NCBI GenBank assembly: GCA_008933795.1 | Contig: WBUJ01000023.1 | Location: forward strand, 1 to 35,759 | Reading direction: 5' to 3' | Origin: Candidatus Contendibacter sp. | GTDB taxonomy: Bacteria; Pseudomonadota; Gammaproteobacteria; Competibacterales; Competibacteraceae | Length of the DNA stretch: 35,759 nt | Shown here: piece after piece, positions 1 to 8,296 of the stretch | Layout of the letters: every line of letters starts with the position of its first letter | How positions within the stretch are numbered: the stretch's first letter is position 1 | Translations under genes and position numbers: made by a program | The notes under the pieces: model-generated | The model's input: the letters and a program-made list of their open reading frames with translations, nothing else | Told to the model about the DNA's origin: nothing | Database searches by the model: none

Positions 1-1
1 G

Positions 2-502
2 GATTTTCGCGGCGCACGGTTGGTGACGGCCTCCGCCCTGCTCGATCTGGTGTCGGTGGAGTGGCTGGAACGGTTGGCCCAGCGTTGTCGGGACGCGCGG
101 GCGGCGGTGTTCGTGGTCCTGAGCTATGACGGTTCCATCGTCTGGGAGCCGGCGCTGGTCGGCGACGAGCGGGTGCGCAAACAGGTGAACCGGCATCAGC
201 GCACCGACAAGGGTTTTGGACCGGCGCTCGGTCCCGATGCGGCCAGTACGTTGGCTGTTCGGTTGCGGAATCTGGGCTATGAGGTGATGTTGCGTCCCAG
301 CCCTTGGCGGCTGGAGCCGCAGCAGCGGGCGATGCAAACGGCGTTGCTGGAGGGCTGGGTCGGGGCGGCCCGGGCCATGGCGCCCGAGGCGGAGGACGAT
401 TGGGCCGATTGGCTAACGCAACGGCGTCGTTGGATCGAACGGGGAGCGTCGCGCTTGCGGGTCGGACATGGGGATTTATTCGCGTGGGGGGATGCATTTT
501 GA
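2..502 (+). CDS. Class I SAM-dependent methyltransferase, 3' part only
   Basis: The reading frame is open from the first bases of the window, so this is the C-terminal part of a longer gene; the TTG at 20 is probably just an internal leucine codon. The visible protein reads RGARLVTASALLDLVS, which looks like the strand after motif I of a Rossmann-fold methyltransferase, followed by FVVLSYDG and the stretch HQRTDKGFGPALGP. I associate that stretch with uncharacterised SAM-dependent methyltransferases of proteobacteria. The SAM-binding glycine motif would lie before the window. The stop at 500-502 is 85 bases before the MFS start on the same strand, so the two could be co-transcribed. The substrate is unknown, and the family call rests on memory of similar proteins. 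Confidence 0.6.
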   Translation, partial: DFRGARLVTASALLDLVSVEWLERLAQRCRDARAAVFVVLSYDGSIVWEPALVGDERVRKQVNRHQRTDKGFGPALGPDAASTLAVRLRNLGYEVMLRPSPWRLEPQQRAMQTALLEGWVGAARAMAPEAEDDWADWLTQRRRWIERGASRLRVGHGDLFAWGDAF

Positions 503-587
503 GCGAGCGAGGAGACAGCGTGTATCGGTTAACGGGTTATTGGCTCCAACAGACCAAGGGTGGAGTAGGGGCGAGGAGGAAGTGGCG

Positions 588-1919
588 ATGACGGCCTCGA
601 CGGTGGGGGCTTCGGTCCAGGCGTTCGACCGCGCGCGTTTCGCGCGGGTTTGCTGGTCCATTTACGCCATCCTGGCGGCATCCTACATCCTGGTGTTTTT
701 CCATCGGATTGCGCCGGCGGTGGTGTCCGCTGATCTGATGCGGGCCTTCGGAACCACGGGCGCCGCGTTGGGATCGCTGGCGGCGGTGTATTACTACCTC
801 TATACCGCCATGCAGATTCCGGCGGGGGTGCTGGCGGATACCCTGGGCGCGCGGGTTTCGGTGACGCTGGGCAATATCGTGTCCGGTATCGGCTCCATTC
901 TGTTTGGCTTGGCGGCCACTTTTTGGGAGGCGTCGGTGGGGCGGGCGCTGGTGGGGCTGGGGGTATCGGTGGTGTTCGTGGGGCTGATGAAAAGTAATAC
1001 CCTCTGGTTTCGGGACCGGGATTACGGGTTCATCAGCGGTCTGACCCTGGTGCTGGGCAATGTCGGCGCTATTTTGGCGGCTGGGCCGCTGGCCGGGGTG
1101 CTGACGATCTGGTCCTGGCGCACGGTGTTTGTGGCGCTGGGCGTCATGGCCCTGATGCTGGCGGTGCTGTCGTGGCTTGGGGTGCGCAATTCGCCGGAGG
1201 AGGCCGGGTTTCCTTCGGTTCGGGAGATGGAGGGCCAGACCCGCCACGCCGGGCGGCAGCAGCACTGGTGGCACGATCTGCTGGGGGTTTTGGCGACCCG
1301 CCGAACCTGGCCGGGGTTCTGGGTCAATCTGGGGATGCCGGGCAGTTTGCTGGCGTTTCTCGGGCTGTGGGCGATTCCCTTTCTCCGCGATGTACACGGC
1401 CTGGAGCGGTCCGCCGCCTCCGTGTATACCAGCATTGCCTTGGCGGGTTTTGCGGTAGGCGCGTTGTTTTCCGGCTGGTTTTCCGACCGGTTGGGTCGCC
1501 GCAAGCCACTGTTGATGGCGGGCGTGCTGTTGTACGGGCTGGCTTGGCTGGGACTGGTTTACACCGAATGGTCGCCGGGGGTGATGGGTATGGCTTGGTT
1601 TGCGCTGATGGGTTTTAGCGGGGGGTCGTTTGTTCTGACCTATGCCGGGGCCAAGGAAGTGGTCAGCCCCGCGTTGTCGGGCATGGCCATCGCCCTGGTG
1701 AATACCGGGGTCTTTTTGGGGGCGGCCATGATCCAGCCATTGTTCGGCTGGATCATGGACCTGACTTGGAGCGGCGCGCTGGCGAATGGGGTGCGGGTGT
1801 ATGGCGCCACCGATTACCGGGCGGGGTTTTTCCTGATGCTGGGCTGCGTGGCGCTGGCCATCGGGGCCTCGACGTTTTTTCACGAAACCCGTTGCCGCAA
1901 TATCACCCTCGGGAAGTGA
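588..1919 (+). CDS. MFS permease, 12 membrane segments
   Basis: A 443-residue integral membrane protein of the major facilitator superfamily. The ATG at 588 is chosen over an upstream ATG at 468 because a strong Shine-Dalgarno run (GAGGAGGAA, 573-581) sits just before it, and because the extra 40 residues from 468 are polar and would overlap the previous gene. The first hydrophobic helix starts about residue 20. The loop 2-3 motif reads GVLADTLGARVSV and the equivalent loop in the second half is GWFSDRLGRRKPLL, both typical MFS motif-A positions. Overall it resembles the sugar-phosphate/nitrate-type MFS permeases (COG2271-like). The substrate cannot be told from sequence. It converges with the methyltransferase remnant 12 bases downstream. 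Confidence 0.85.
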   Translation: MTASTVGASVQAFDRARFARVCWSIYAILAASYILVFFHRIAPAVVSADLMRAFGTTGAALGSLAAVYYYLYTAMQIPAGVLADTLGARVSVTLGNIVSGIGSILFGLAATFWEASVGRALVGLGVSVVFVGLMKSNTLWFRDRDYGFISGLTLVLGNVGAILAAGPLAGVLTIWSWRTVFVALGVMALMLAVLSWLGVRNSPEEAGFPSVREMEGQTRHAGRQQHWWHDLLGVLATRRTWPGFWVNLGMPGSLLAFLGLWAIPFLRDVHGLERSAASVYTSIALAGFAVGALFSGWFSDRLGRRKPLLMAGVLLYGLAWLGLVYTEWSPGVMGMAWFALMGFSGGSFVLTYAGAKEVVSPALSGMAIALVNTGVFLGAAMIQPLFGWIMDLTWSGALANGVRVYGATDYRAGFFLMLGCVALAIGASTFFHETRCRNITLGK

Positions 1920-1931
1920 TCGTCGTTCGTA

Positions 1932-2666
1932 TCAACGTCTCCCCGCGCGAGACCGATTCAATTCCAGCAGCCGCCGTAGCATCTGCTCCTCGCTGAGGTC
2001 CGCCGGCCAGCCATAGGCGGCGGCAACCGCAGCGTCCAAGTCCCGATGGGCGTTCGCCAGCCAGGCGGGCCGCTCGTTGTACAGGTGGGTGAGCGTGCGC
2101 TTTTCGAGCAGAGCGGCGGCTTTTTCGTCCACCGGCAACGATCGGTCGGGATAGCCGGGCACAACTTCGGGCACGCGCCGAATCCACTCCGGCGGGTTGA
2201 GCCAGTTTTCGCGGAGTTCGTTCAGGCGGCGCGCGGCTTGGGCGATGGCTTGCGCCCGTGGATCGGCGGCGTAGTCGGCGGCGGGAAGGTTGGGCGTCAA
2301 GCCCTCGGGGAAGGGGAAGGTCTCGAAGGTCGTGGTTGGGGTGTAGCGGGGAGTGCCTCCAAGGCTGGTGCCCAGCCGCAAAGCCCAAACCTCATGAAAC
2401 CGGCTATGCAGAATCCCGAAGGTGGTGTCGTCGGAACGGGCGATGACGATCAACATCTTGTCGGGCAGGACGCGCGCCGGTAGCCAGACGAAAAGCCGAT
2501 GCTTGGCGACATGCGGGGTAGCGATGTAATGCGACAGCGGTTTCAAGGCAGCCCGCATCTCTATTCTTGGGCGTCCATGCCGCCACCAGTACCGTTTGAC
2601 GGGTGGATCAGCGTTCTTCTCCCGCTCCGGTTTGACATACCGAACAACATGGTCGAACGGCCTCTC
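1932..2666 (-). pseudogene. C-terminal part of split DNA methyltransferase (after amber codon)
   Basis: This stretch is in the same frame as the methyltransferase fragment upstream and is separated from it only by one TAG at 2667-2669. Read through, the sequence continues ERPFDHVVRYVKPERE, then PPVKRYWWRHGRPRIEMR, with no further stop until 1932. It contains the elements I expect in the target-recognition and C-terminal part of large DNA methyltransferases (MmeI-like/type IIL group): SHYIATPHVAKHRLFVWLP, HSRFHEVWALRLG and TTTFETFPFPEG. The first internal ATG is at 2558, so any independent product would begin inside the recognition domain. I read it as the tail of one broken gene, not as a separate gene. 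Confidence 0.8.
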
Positions 2667-4517
2667 CTATAGGGCTGCTTGCACGTCGGTCATATCCAAG
2701 CCGAAATCGATGATCCAACCATCGCGGGGGCGGCGGGTTACGTCCAGCCCGTTCCAACTGGGTTTGAGCACGTCGCTATTGGGGCGACCATGCGGGTTTG
2801 GCAACGGTAACCATTGGCGGGCCAGGTCGCCTGGGATGTCGAACGCGCCGATTTTCTGCGAGCCTTGGAACGACACTCCTGCGTTTTCCGCTAGGGGCTT
2901 GGTTTGCGTCAAATCGTCGCCGCCACTAACCCTCAGCGCTCGCCCGGTCAGGTCGGCGTGAATTTCCGCTACCGGCTGGCCGTTAAGAATCGCCTCCTCG
3001 GCTTCACGCCCGAATGCCACCAACGACACCCGCACCGCCGCGCCCTCGTTGATCCACGGCTCGTCACTCCAAGCATGAGTGATTGTGCCGGTTCCCCGGA
3101 TTCGTTCCAGCACCTTGCGGTTGGCGCCGCCGCGAATGGAATTGGTCGCCACCAGCCCGGCGCGTTGTGTCACGCCCTGTTCGATGCAAGACCGTGTTTT
3201 CTCAAACCAGTAGCACACCAAATCCGCACCGCCTGGCACGCGGCCTTGATAGGCCCGGCGCAGCGTCGCGGCGTAGTCCTCGCCCAACTCCCGCAGCAGC
3301 TTGGAACCACCCAGAAACGGCGGATTGCCGACGATGAATTCCGCTTCCGGCCAAGCGGCTTCGCCGCCGTCCGGGTTCAACAGCGCGTCCCGGCATTCGA
3401 TGGTGTTCAGGGGCCGTAAAATCGGCTGGCGGGCCAAGTCGAAACCGTTGCGGCGCATCCACTGAATTTCCCCGATCCAGACCGTCACGCGGGCCAGTTC
3501 GGCGGCGTAGGGGTTGATCTCGAGACCCTTGACGCATTCCGGCCCCACGGACGGAAACTGCCGGTCCAACCCGAGCGCCTCAGCGTCCAGATTAGCGCGG
3601 TGTTCCAAGTCCTTGAGCGCCAGCAGCGCCAGATACAGAAAATTGCCGGACCCGCAGGCCGGGTCGAGAATCCGCGCCTGCCGCAATCGTTCCAGAAAGC
3701 CGTTGTGCAGGGTTTGGGCGGCTTTTCGAGCTTTGGTCGCGGTCGCCGGGCTTTTGGCGGCGTGGGCCTTGGCGAGGCGCGCGGCGATTTGAACCTTGAT
3801 GCCCTCCCACTCCGCTTGCAGCGGCCGGACGATCACCGGCTCCACCAGCAGCCGGATTTTGTCGCGGTCGGTGTAATGCGCGCCCAACTGGCTGCGTTTG
3901 TCCGGGTCGAGGCCGCGCTCGAACAACGTGCCAAAGATGGACGGGTCAATCTCGCTCCAGTCCAGCCGGGTCGCCTGCAACACCCGCTCGATGGCGGGCT
4001 GATCGAGCGGCAACGTCGCGTCGCTATCGAACAGCCCGCCGTTGAACCACTCGACGCGCTCGAATCCGACCCGCCCGCCGGTTTGCATCGCCCGGAACAA
4101 ATCCCGCGCCATATCGGCGAACTCGGCGGGCCGGCGCGCGGCGTGCTCCAGCAACCGGGTGAACATCTGGTTGGGCAACAGGCCGATGTCTTCCGCGAAC
4201 AGGCAGAACACCATGCGGTTGATGAAATGAGCTGCCGCTTGCGGCTCGTGGCCCTGGGCGCGCAAAGCTTGCGCCAGCCCGGCGAATTGTTCGGCGGCTT
4301 CCTCGGTCAGGGTCTGGCGGGTCTTGCCTGGCTTCAAGCGTTCCGGGTCGGCGAACGCCCACTGGAGCCATTGGCGCTTGGCGGGATCGTCCAGATCATC
4401 GAGCGCAAGTTCGTAAACCTGCTGAACGGTGTTAGTCCAATGGGTGTGAATGCGAAATCGCTTCAGGACTTTAATCCCGCAGCCGGCAATCGAACAGCAC
4501 GTCCTCGCCCATGACAT
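2667..4517 (-). pseudogene. DNA methyltransferase core, 5'-truncated and stopped by amber codon
   Basis: The frame encodes 616 residues of a type IIG/MmeI-like DNA adenine methyltransferase. Family motifs are intact: a helical spacer with FCLFAEDIGLLPNQMF (about residue 105), motif I DPACGSGNF (about 285) and the catalytic NPPF (about 398). Recognisable homology begins only at RFRIHTHWTNTVQ, about residue 20 (near 4460). Full-length relatives carry about 150 more N-terminal residues with a PD-(D/E)XK-like domain, and those are absent. The first ~19 codons from the ATG at 4517 overlap the end of the RibD_C gene in another frame and look like chance sequence. The 3' end stops at TAG in what should be a continuous gene. 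Both lesions suggest an inactivated restriction-modification gene. Confidence 0.8.
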
Positions 4518-5367
4518 GACGGCGGTGGCGGGGACGCAATCCCTGGGATAAATCCTCGATGGCCGGCAGCGTGACGCCGGGCCGGCCGGAGCCGATGATC
4601 AGCGGCGCGACGGTGATTTGCAGCCGGTCCAACAAGCCCTGTTCCAGAAAGGCCGACACGGTCAGGCCGCCGCCCTCGATGAAAACCCCGAACAGTCCGC
4701 GTTCCCACAACCGCCGCAATAACTCCCGCGGATTCAACTTGGAGCCTTGCATTGGTACGCCGATGGTCTCCGCGCAACCTGGGGCGGGCATGTCGGCCCG
4801 TTCCTCGGCGCAAACCAGCAGGGTCGGCGCGGTTCGGTCGTGGAACAGACCATGGTCGGTGGCAAGCCGGCGGCGGGGATCGAGAACGACCCGCACCGGA
4901 TGTGGGCCGACTACCCGCCGGGTGGTCAGTTGCGGATCGTCGCACTCCACCGTGCCCGCGCCGACCACGATGGCGTCGCAAACCGCCCGCATTCGGTGCA
5001 AATGGGTCAGATTCTCGGGGCCGGTCACGTAGCAGGACGCTCCACTGGCGGTGGCGATGCGCCCGTCCAAGCTTTGGCCGAGATGCGCCACCGTCAGCGG
5101 TCGGTCCCGGCTGGCCAGCGCCATGGGCAGGTAGAGGTCCAGCAGTTCCGCGCTGGCGGCAGCCAACGGAATTCGGGCAGTCCAGGTCGCGTCATCGGCA
5201 ATGTCCAGCAGCGCGGCGGGATCGGCGGCGGCCGTCACCGCCGGCTGGTCGTCTGGGTTCAGGCGCAGGCCAAGGTGTGGAGGAACCGTTGCCGACTCCC
5301 GAACATGGCGGCGCAGCGCCAACAGCAACGACCAAACCGGGTCGGGCGCAAGGATGGGCGGAGTCAT
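4471..5367 (-). CDS. RibD_C-domain reductase
   Basis: 298 residues. The C-terminal ~200 residues form a RibD C-terminal (dihydrofolate-reductase-like) domain: LGQSLDGRIATASG near residue 95, the substrate-site stretch YVTGPEN, VGAGTVECDDPQL, and the NADPH-loop IEGGGLTVSAFLEQGLLD near 232. In riboflavin synthesis this fold reduces the ribosylaminopyrimidine intermediate. There is no cytidine-deaminase domain, so it is not the bifunctional RibD. The first ~90 residues are of unknown nature. Its ATG overlaps the stop of the FkbM gene (ATGA), so it is translationally coupled to it. Stand-alone RibD_C proteins often have roles outside riboflavin synthesis; the exact reaction here is unknown. The broken DNA methyltransferase begins directly after its stop. 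Confidence 0.85.
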   Translation of the reverse strand: MTPPILAPDPVWSLLLALRRHVRESATVPPHLGLRLNPDDQPAVTAAADPAALLDIADDATWTARIPLAAASAELLDLYLPMALASRDRPLTVAHLGQSLDGRIATASGASCYVTGPENLTHLHRMRAVCDAIVVGAGTVECDDPQLTTRRVVGPHPVRVVLDPRRRLATDHGLFHDRTAPTLLVCAEERADMPAPGCAETIGVPMQGSKLNPRELLRRLWERGLFGVFIEGGGLTVSAFLEQGLLDRLQITVAPLIIGSGRPGVTLPAIEDLSQGLRPRHRRHVMGEDVLFDCRLRD

Positions 5368-6122
5368 GCCGTCCGCAACCGGGCGTAGAGGTCGCCGGAA
5401 TCGCCCAGCCTAGCGAGCGTATTGAGCCAGGTCAGGCAAGCATCGGCATCGAGCCAGGCCGGAGAACGCAGGCGCTGCGCTTCGCCCACCGATCCGTTGA
5501 ATTCGTAGGGTCCCAGCGCCGCCAGAACCGCCACGCAGGCCCGCGCCGCGTCCAGATTGGCCCGCAGATATTCAAAGGACAGCGCCCGAATCGGCTGGGT
5601 CAGACCCTTCAACACGTCCAGTTCGTAACCCTCCACGTCAATCTTGCAGAACGCGGGCAAGCCATGCGCGACGATCAGTCGGTCCAGGGTGGTGACCGGC
5701 ACGGACACGGCGTAGTCCCAGCGCACCCCATCGAAACCGCGCTCCGGTCGCACCGCTGCGATCCAGACCGGCGACAGGCTGCTCACGGTGGGGGTGCGCG
5801 CGCTGACGAACAGTTCGGCAACGCCGGGCGCAGCGCCGACCGCCTGTTCGATCAGGGTGATCGAGGGATGGTCGCCGAACCAGCGGCGCAGCAGGGCCAT
5901 GCAGTGCGGTTGCGGTTCCACCGCGACGATCCGCGCGCCCAGCGGCAACCAGGCCCGCAGCCGGCTACCGACGTGCGCGCCGATGTCGAAGCAGAGATCG
6001 CCTGGCCGAACGAACGAAGCGTAGAACCGGGTCAACCGGCGTCGGCGCAGCGGAATGGCATGGTACATCAGCACCGAGCGCCACAGTCCCAACCGACGCG
6101 CGCAGCGATTCCAGAACGTCAT
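5364..6122 (-). CDS. FkbM family methyltransferase
   Basis: 252 residues with the FkbM-type SAM-dependent methyltransferase fold. The SAM-binding loop is CFDIGAHVGSRLRAW (residues 44-58), the acidic strand end is VAVEPQPHC (67-74) and the diagnostic FkbM motif is KIDVEGYELDVLKGL (160-174). These enzymes usually O-methylate sugars or small secondary metabolites; the acceptor here is unknown. An N-terminal basic, Arg-rich stretch precedes the domain. It starts six bases after the ZIP-like gene and overlaps the RibD_C gene by four bases, so it is the middle gene of a tight minus-strand operon. Nothing nearby suggests a polysaccharide cluster, so the pathway stays open. Confidence 0.85.
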   Translation of the reverse strand: MTFWNRCARRLGLWRSVLMYHAIPLRRRRLTRFYASFVRPGDLCFDIGAHVGSRLRAWLPLGARIVAVEPQPHCMALLRRWFGDHPSITLIEQAVGAAPGVAELFVSARTPTVSSLSPVWIAAVRPERGFDGVRWDYAVSVPVTTLDRLIVAHGLPAFCKIDVEGYELDVLKGLTQPIRALSFEYLRANLDAARACVAVLAALGPYEFNGSVGEAQRLRSPAWLDADACLTWLNTLARLGDSGDLYARLRTA

Positions 6123-6128
6123 GGTCGG

Positions 6129-7460
6129 TTAAACGAAAGTGAACAGGAAGGCGACGAGAAAACCGGCGATGGTAGCCAGCCCGACGGCTGGTCCGCCGTC
6201 CTCGTAGGCTTCGGGCATCATCACCGAGGACACCATCGCCAGGATGCCGCCGCCGGCGATGGCTCCGACCAGAGTCAGCAGCGCCGGCGGCGCGTCGGCG
6301 AGAAAGACATTGCCCAGCGCCGCCGCCAGCGCGCCGGCCAGCACCAGCAGTCCCCACAGGGCGAAGATGCGTTTTATGCCGAAACCCGCCTGTTTCATGC
6401 CCACCGCGCTGCCGATGGCTTCCGGCAGATTCGACAGGAACACCGCCGCCAGGAAAGTGAAGCGGAACGAGTCGAGCGCCACGAAGCTGGAACCGATCAC
6501 CAGCGACTCGGGAATGCCATCGAGCAACGCACCCAGAAACAGCGCCAGCGGCGCGCCGGCCGCCGCGTGTTTCGCCATCAGCGCCGCTTCTTCTTGGCGG
6601 CTCAGGCGCTGAATGTTGGCCAGCGCCAGTTTTTGCCAAGCCGCCGCGTCGGCCTGCTCGCGCAGGGCGGCGACGTTTTGCAGGAGCCGTTGCGAGTTTA
6701 GAGCCTCGACCGCTTGGCGCAGACGGGGCGAGCGGTCGAGTAACTCGTCAAAATGCTCCCTGGCGATTTTGAGGAGTTCGACCTCGGTGAGGGCAGTCAC
6801 GGTGGCGGTGCGCGGTTCGCCGGTCAGCAGGGCCATTTCGCCGAACGACTGACCCTCGGTCAGTCGGGCCAGCAGGGCGGGTTCGGCGGCGTCGGTCTGG
6901 CCGTTGGCGAGTACGGCGACTTGGCCGGCGACGGTCAAATACAGGGCGTCGCCAGCCTCGCCCCGGCGGAAGATGATGTCCCCGGCGGCGAAACGCGCCG
7001 GCTGGACGCACAGCAACACGTCCTCCATTTCCTCGGGCGGCAGCGAACGCAACAAATCCACTTGCGCCAACCGGGCCAGCAGCGCCGCCGAGCATTGCCG
7101 CTTCTGACGGAGCAGGTAGAGCTTGGCGAGGGCGGGATGGCGCAGGGCGGCGCCGTACTGTTCCAGCCAGCAGTCGCCCAGGTAATACACCATCCCGCCC
7201 AGCGCGAAGCCCGTCGCCACCCACAGCCAACTGGCGAGGCCGCTCAGGTGATCTTCCCGGATCAGCCGCTCCGCGCCCTCGAACGCCAGTTCCAGCGCCA
7301 ACGCCTGGATCAGGGCGCCGGTGCCGAACGCCATGATGATGGCGTTGGTTCGCCGCGAGGGCCGGGCGAATAGGCCGATGCCCACCCCGACTAACAGCGA
7401 AAGCATCGCCAGCGTGGCCAGCAGCACCGCGCCAAGAACTCTGGGGAAATCGAGCGGCAT
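6129..7460 (-). CDS. ZIP-like membrane protein with inserted cyclic-nucleotide-binding domain
   Basis: 443 residues. Three hydrophobic segments (about residues 8-30, 40-60, 75-95) are followed by a soluble cNMP-binding domain (about 138-245: FAAGDIIFRRGEAGD, then the phosphate-binding cassette FGEMALLTGEPRTATV). A helical linker with LSRQEEAALMAKHAA leads to a second membrane half (305-443). That half has DGIPESLVIG (314-323) and SNLPEAIG (343-350), positioned like the metal-binding helices of ZIP metal transporters. The usual metal-ligand histidines of these helices are replaced by Asp and Ser/Asn. This suggests a ZIP-fold protein gated by cAMP/c-di-GMP-type ligands or by the domain acting as a sensor; transport itself is not shown. 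It follows the hemolysin III gene by 12 bases. Confidence 0.75.
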   Translation of the reverse strand: MPLDFPRVLGAVLLATLAMLSLLVGVGIGLFARPSRRTNAIIMAFGTGALIQALALELAFEGAERLIREDHLSGLASWLWVATGFALGGMVYYLGDCWLEQYGAALRHPALAKLYLLRQKRQCSAALLARLAQVDLLRSLPPEEMEDVLLCVQPARFAAGDIIFRRGEAGDALYLTVAGQVAVLANGQTDAAEPALLARLTEGQSFGEMALLTGEPRTATVTALTEVELLKIAREHFDELLDRSPRLRQAVEALNSQRLLQNVAALREQADAAAWQKLALANIQRLSRQEEAALMAKHAAAGAPLALFLGALLDGIPESLVIGSSFVALDSFRFTFLAAVFLSNLPEAIGSAVGMKQAGFGIKRIFALWGLLVLAGALAAALGNVFLADAPPALLTLVGAIAGGGILAMVSSVMMPEAYEDGGPAVGLATIAGFLVAFLFTFV

Positions 7461-7472
7461 GGGGTAGGAAAA

Positions 7473-8144
7473 TTAGCTTGGTCCCGGTTCGGCCAGGGGG
7501 ATGACATAGAACAGGATGGCGAAGAAGTGGAGAACGCTACCGGCCAGGACGAAACCATGCCAGATGGCGTGGTGATAGGGCAGGCGTTTCCAGACATAGA
7601 AGATGACGCCGAGCGTGTACGCCAGCCCGCCCAGCAGCAGCAGCCACAGGCCGCCCGGCGCGACATGGTTCAGCATCGGTTTGGCGGCGACCACCACCGC
7701 CCAACCCATGCCCACGTACAGCGCCACGGAAACGAGGGTCGAGCGGCGTCCGCGCACGATGCGCAATACGATGCCGACCAGCGCCAGTCCCCAGATGACG
7801 CCGAACAGCGACCAGCCCCAGGGGCCACGCAAGTTCACCAGCAGAAACGGCGTATAGGTGCCGGCGATCAGAATGAAAATCGCCGAATGATCGAGCGTCC
7901 GCAGCACCTTTTTGACGTGCGGTAGGGGAATGCTGTGGTACAGGGTCGAGGTGGTGTAGAGCAGAATCAGGGTCGCGCCAAAGATGCTGCATCCCACGAT
8001 ATGCCAAGCGTCGCCGTGCAAGCTGGCGAAGGCGGTCAGGACGCCCAGACCGGCGATGCCGAGCACGGCGCCCACGCCATGAGTGATGCTGTTGGCGATT
8101 TCCTCGCCCAGCGTATAGCGCGGCAGGTGATGTTCGGTGGTCAT
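7473..8144 (-). CDS. Hemolysin III (PAQR/YqfA-type) membrane protein
   Basis: 223 residues from the ATG at 8144, chosen because GAGGAGGAAA lies 7-8 bases ahead of it; a longer frame from 8216 adds 24 polar residues without a ribosome site. Seven hydrophobic segments are visible, with the family's conserved polar residues: EEIANSITHGVG near the N-terminus, LYHSIPLPHVKKVLRTLDHS about residue 65, and YHHAIWHGFVLAGSVLHF near the C-terminus. In the PAQR fold these His/Asp/Ser residues hold a metal ion. Despite the name, the bacterial members are better viewed as inner-membrane proteins affecting lipid or membrane homeostasis. It is probably the first gene of the operon running down to 4471. Confidence 0.88.
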   Translation of the reverse strand: MTTEHHLPRYTLGEEIANSITHGVGAVLGIAGLGVLTAFASLHGDAWHIVGCSIFGATLILLYTTSTLYHSIPLPHVKKVLRTLDHSAIFILIAGTYTPFLLVNLRGPWGWSLFGVIWGLALVGIVLRIVRGRRSTLVSVALYVGMGWAVVVAAKPMLNHVAPGGLWLLLLGGLAYTLGVIFYVWKRLPYHHAIWHGFVLAGSVLHFFAILFYVIPLAEPGPS

Positions 8145-8296
8145 CGGCGGTTTCCTCCTCGGCTGCTGGCGAACAGTATAACGGCGCGCGCCATTTGCGC
8201 GCTCCCCATTGGACAATAGAGGATTGGCCTTGGTTTTGGCTCGTATCTCCCGGTTGTCTCGCCATCGCCGGGCAATGCCGACAGGCCCGTTGGCCT

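Noticed and set aside
1873..1890. Possible parS-like site (TTTTTTCACGAAACCC)
   Set aside because: The palindromic parS consensus TGTTTCACGTGAAACA lacks its central GT here and the site lies inside the MFS gene; coincidence.
2667..2669. Amber codon as a recoding site (pyrrolysine or programmed readthrough)
   Set aside because: The gene also lacks its 5' part, and no recoding machinery is visible in the window; simple inactivation is more likely.
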